A stretch of 6,902 bases of DNA from Sneathiella sp. (GTDB lineage Bacteria > Pseudomonadota > Alphaproteobacteria > Sneathiellales > Sneathiellaceae), in the NCBI GenBank assembly GCA_016765515.1, contig JAESPT010000398.1:1-6902 (forward strand), written 5' to 3'. Positions 6,362 to 6,902 of the stretch are shown here, piece after piece. Each line of letters starts with the position of its first letter. Within the stretch, counting starts at the first letter, position 1. The notes under the pieces are model-generated. The model ran no database searches. It worked only from the letters and a program-made list of their open reading frames with translations, and was not told the DNA's origin. A program made the position numbers and the translations under genes.

Positions 6362-6405
6362 AGAGAAGATGATGACATAACAACCGTGTTATCATCTTCT
6401 CTTTT
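6362..6405 (+). terminator. Strong intrinsic terminator after glcB
   Basis: AGAGAAGATGAT (6362-6373) and ATCATCTTCTCT (6391-6402) form a perfect 12-bp stem. AACA and TGTT can extend it across a small bulge. TTT (6403-6405) follows directly, giving a run of four T residues with the last stem base. It begins 13 bases after the glcB stop. Confidence 0.8.
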
Positions 6406-6506
6406 GTATGGGAAATGACTGCGGCCCTTTGAGCGCGAATTCAAGTAATTGTCAGAAATAAGGACACTAATAATTCCTTCCCAGAAGGACATTTCATTTA
6501 ATGACC
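6406..6506. other. Non-coding spacer upstream of the MarR-family gene
   Basis: No open frame with gene-like features is visible here. A 7-base direct repeat, AAGGACA, occurs at 6460-6466 and 6485-6491, and CCTTC (6476-6480) is inverted against GAAGG (6484-6488). These short repeats may be chance. Confidence 0.4.
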
Positions 6507-6536
6507 TTGATAAACTAAGGTTATCTTGCCTATAAG
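6507..6536 (+). promoter_or_regulatory. Promoter of the MarR-family gene
   Basis: TTGATA (6507-6512) and TATAAG (6531-6536) each match five of six consensus bases and are 18 bases apart. Transcription should start near 6543, leaving a leader of about 44 bases before the TTG start at 6587. Confidence 0.6.
6509..6525. promoter_or_regulatory. 17-bp palindrome, probable MarR-family operator
   Basis: GATAAACTAAGGTTATC is a palindrome in which seven of eight base pairs are symmetric about a central A; only the sixth pair fails. It overlaps the -35 and the spacer of the promoter. Size, symmetry and position fit a MarR dimer site for autorepression. A second inverted repeat, GCCTA (6528-6532) and TAGGC (6539-6543), flanks the -10. 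A link to this MarR protein is inferred from position only. Confidence 0.5.
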
Positions 6537-6575
6537 ATTAGGCGACAGGGATATTGTCCATCCACGAAATATCTT

Positions 6576-6582
6576 GGGAGAG
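6576..6582 (+). promoter_or_regulatory. Ribosome binding site selecting a TTG start
   Basis: GGGAGAG at 6576-6582 lies 4 bases before the TTG at 6587. The first in-frame ATG, at 6638, has no comparable site upstream. This favours the TTG as the true start. Confidence 0.6.
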
Positions 6583-6586
6583 AATT

Positions 6587-6902
6587 TTGAGCGCAAAAAG
6601 TCGGTTGAAAAAAACACCGGAACCCAGTCATTCCCCGATGGATTTGGGTGTGCTGGAAAATAATGTGGGATACCACATGCGCAAAGCCGTCTTAGCGTCG
6701 CAAAGCTCTTTTCTAAAAGAGTCTGGTGTCAAATTGATGACCGGCCAATATTCAGTGATGGAGATTATTTCCCAAAATCCGGGACGGACACAGTCAGCAA
6801 TCGCCTGGGCTGCCGGTCTTGATCGATCTTCCCTGGTTCCTATTCTCAATCAGTTTGAAAAAAATGGGCTGATTAATCGAGAGGCTGTCGAAACAGACAA
6901 AC
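6587..6902 (+). CDS. MarR-family transcriptional regulator, N-terminal part (cut by window edge)
   Basis: The frame opens with TTG at 6587 and stays open for 105 codons to the window end. The encoded sequence has the MarR winged helix-turn-helix pattern. A helix around GYHMRKAVLASQSSFLKES (28-46) leads to LMTGQYSVMEIISQNPGRTQ (50-69). AIAWAAGLDRSSLVPIL (71-87) then forms the helix-turn-helix, and FEKNGLINRE (90-99) leads into the beta wing, whose DR-type motif lies beyond the edge (VETDK at 101-105). MarR proteins are dimeric repressors, often released by aromatic or phenolic ligands or oxidants and often self-regulating. The palindrome in its promoter fits that. The ATG at 6638 would remove 17 residues that precede the first conserved helix, so that start is possible but lacks a ribosome binding site. 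The ligand and the regulated genes cannot be told from this window. Confidence 0.85.
   Translation, partial: MSAKSRLKKTPEPSHSPMDLGVLENNVGYHMRKAVLASQSSFLKESGVKLMTGQYSVMEIISQNPGRTQSAIAWAAGLDRSSLVPILNQFEKNGLINREAVETDK

Noticed and set aside
6460..6491. Direct repeat AAGGACA as an operator or attachment site
   Set aside because: Seven bases repeated twice in about 100 bases can arise by chance. No integrase, tRNA or further copies support a special role.
6628..6849. Minus-strand 73-codon frame
   Set aside because: It is the shadow of the MarR-family gene, whose plus-strand frame has a clear winged-helix pattern.

Overview
The window looks like chromosomal DNA of a Gram-negative proteobacterium of moderate GC content, most likely an alphaproteobacterium. 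The grounds are the gene families (IclR paired with malate synthase G, guanine deaminase, a VPLPA-CTERM surface protein) and ordinary sigma70-like promoters. The taxonomic call is an inference from gene content, not a database match. No rRNA, tRNA, CRISPR array or insertion sequence is visible.

Layout. Bases 1-344 (minus) hold the N-terminal 114 codons of an acyl-CoA dehydrogenase family protein, cut by the window edge. A 256-base divergent intergenic region with inverted repeats follows. Bases 601-1938 (plus) encode guanine deaminase (guaD). Bases 1939-2350 are a very AT-rich stretch with two terminator-like hairpins, several small palindromes, a good sigma70-type promoter (2213-2241) and a roughly 100-base foldable leader. 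The leader runs into a 281-residue secreted protein (2351-3196, plus) with a signal peptide and a C-terminal VPLPA-CTERM sorting signal, a presumed exosortase substrate. A nested hairpin (3205-3246) lies between this gene and the convergent iclR gene (3239-4036, minus). iclR is divergent from glcB, malate synthase G (4181-6349, plus). glcB ends in a strong intrinsic terminator (6362-6405). After a regulatory region, a MarR-family regulator with a TTG start begins at 6587 and runs off the window.

How the genes fit together. The clearest functional unit is iclR/glcB. The regulator keeps the residues that form the glyoxylate pocket in E. coli IclR. Its own promoter has a perfect -35, and an E. 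coli-like IclR operator lies over the expected transcription start. glcB uses glyoxylate, so a glyoxylate-sensing switch is plausible. guaD opens guanine catabolism, whose later steps can release glyoxylate through urate, allantoin and ureidoglycolate. That link to glcB is possible, but none of the intermediate genes are in the window. The VPLPA-CTERM gene between them, in AT-rich surroundings, looks like an unrelated cell-surface or matrix gene. No exosortase is encoded here.

Most of the window is ordinary metabolism and regulation. The less usual parts are the VPLPA-CTERM protein with its structured leader, the iclR operator layout, the hairpin containing the iclR stop codon, and the 17-bp palindrome inside the MarR-gene promoter.
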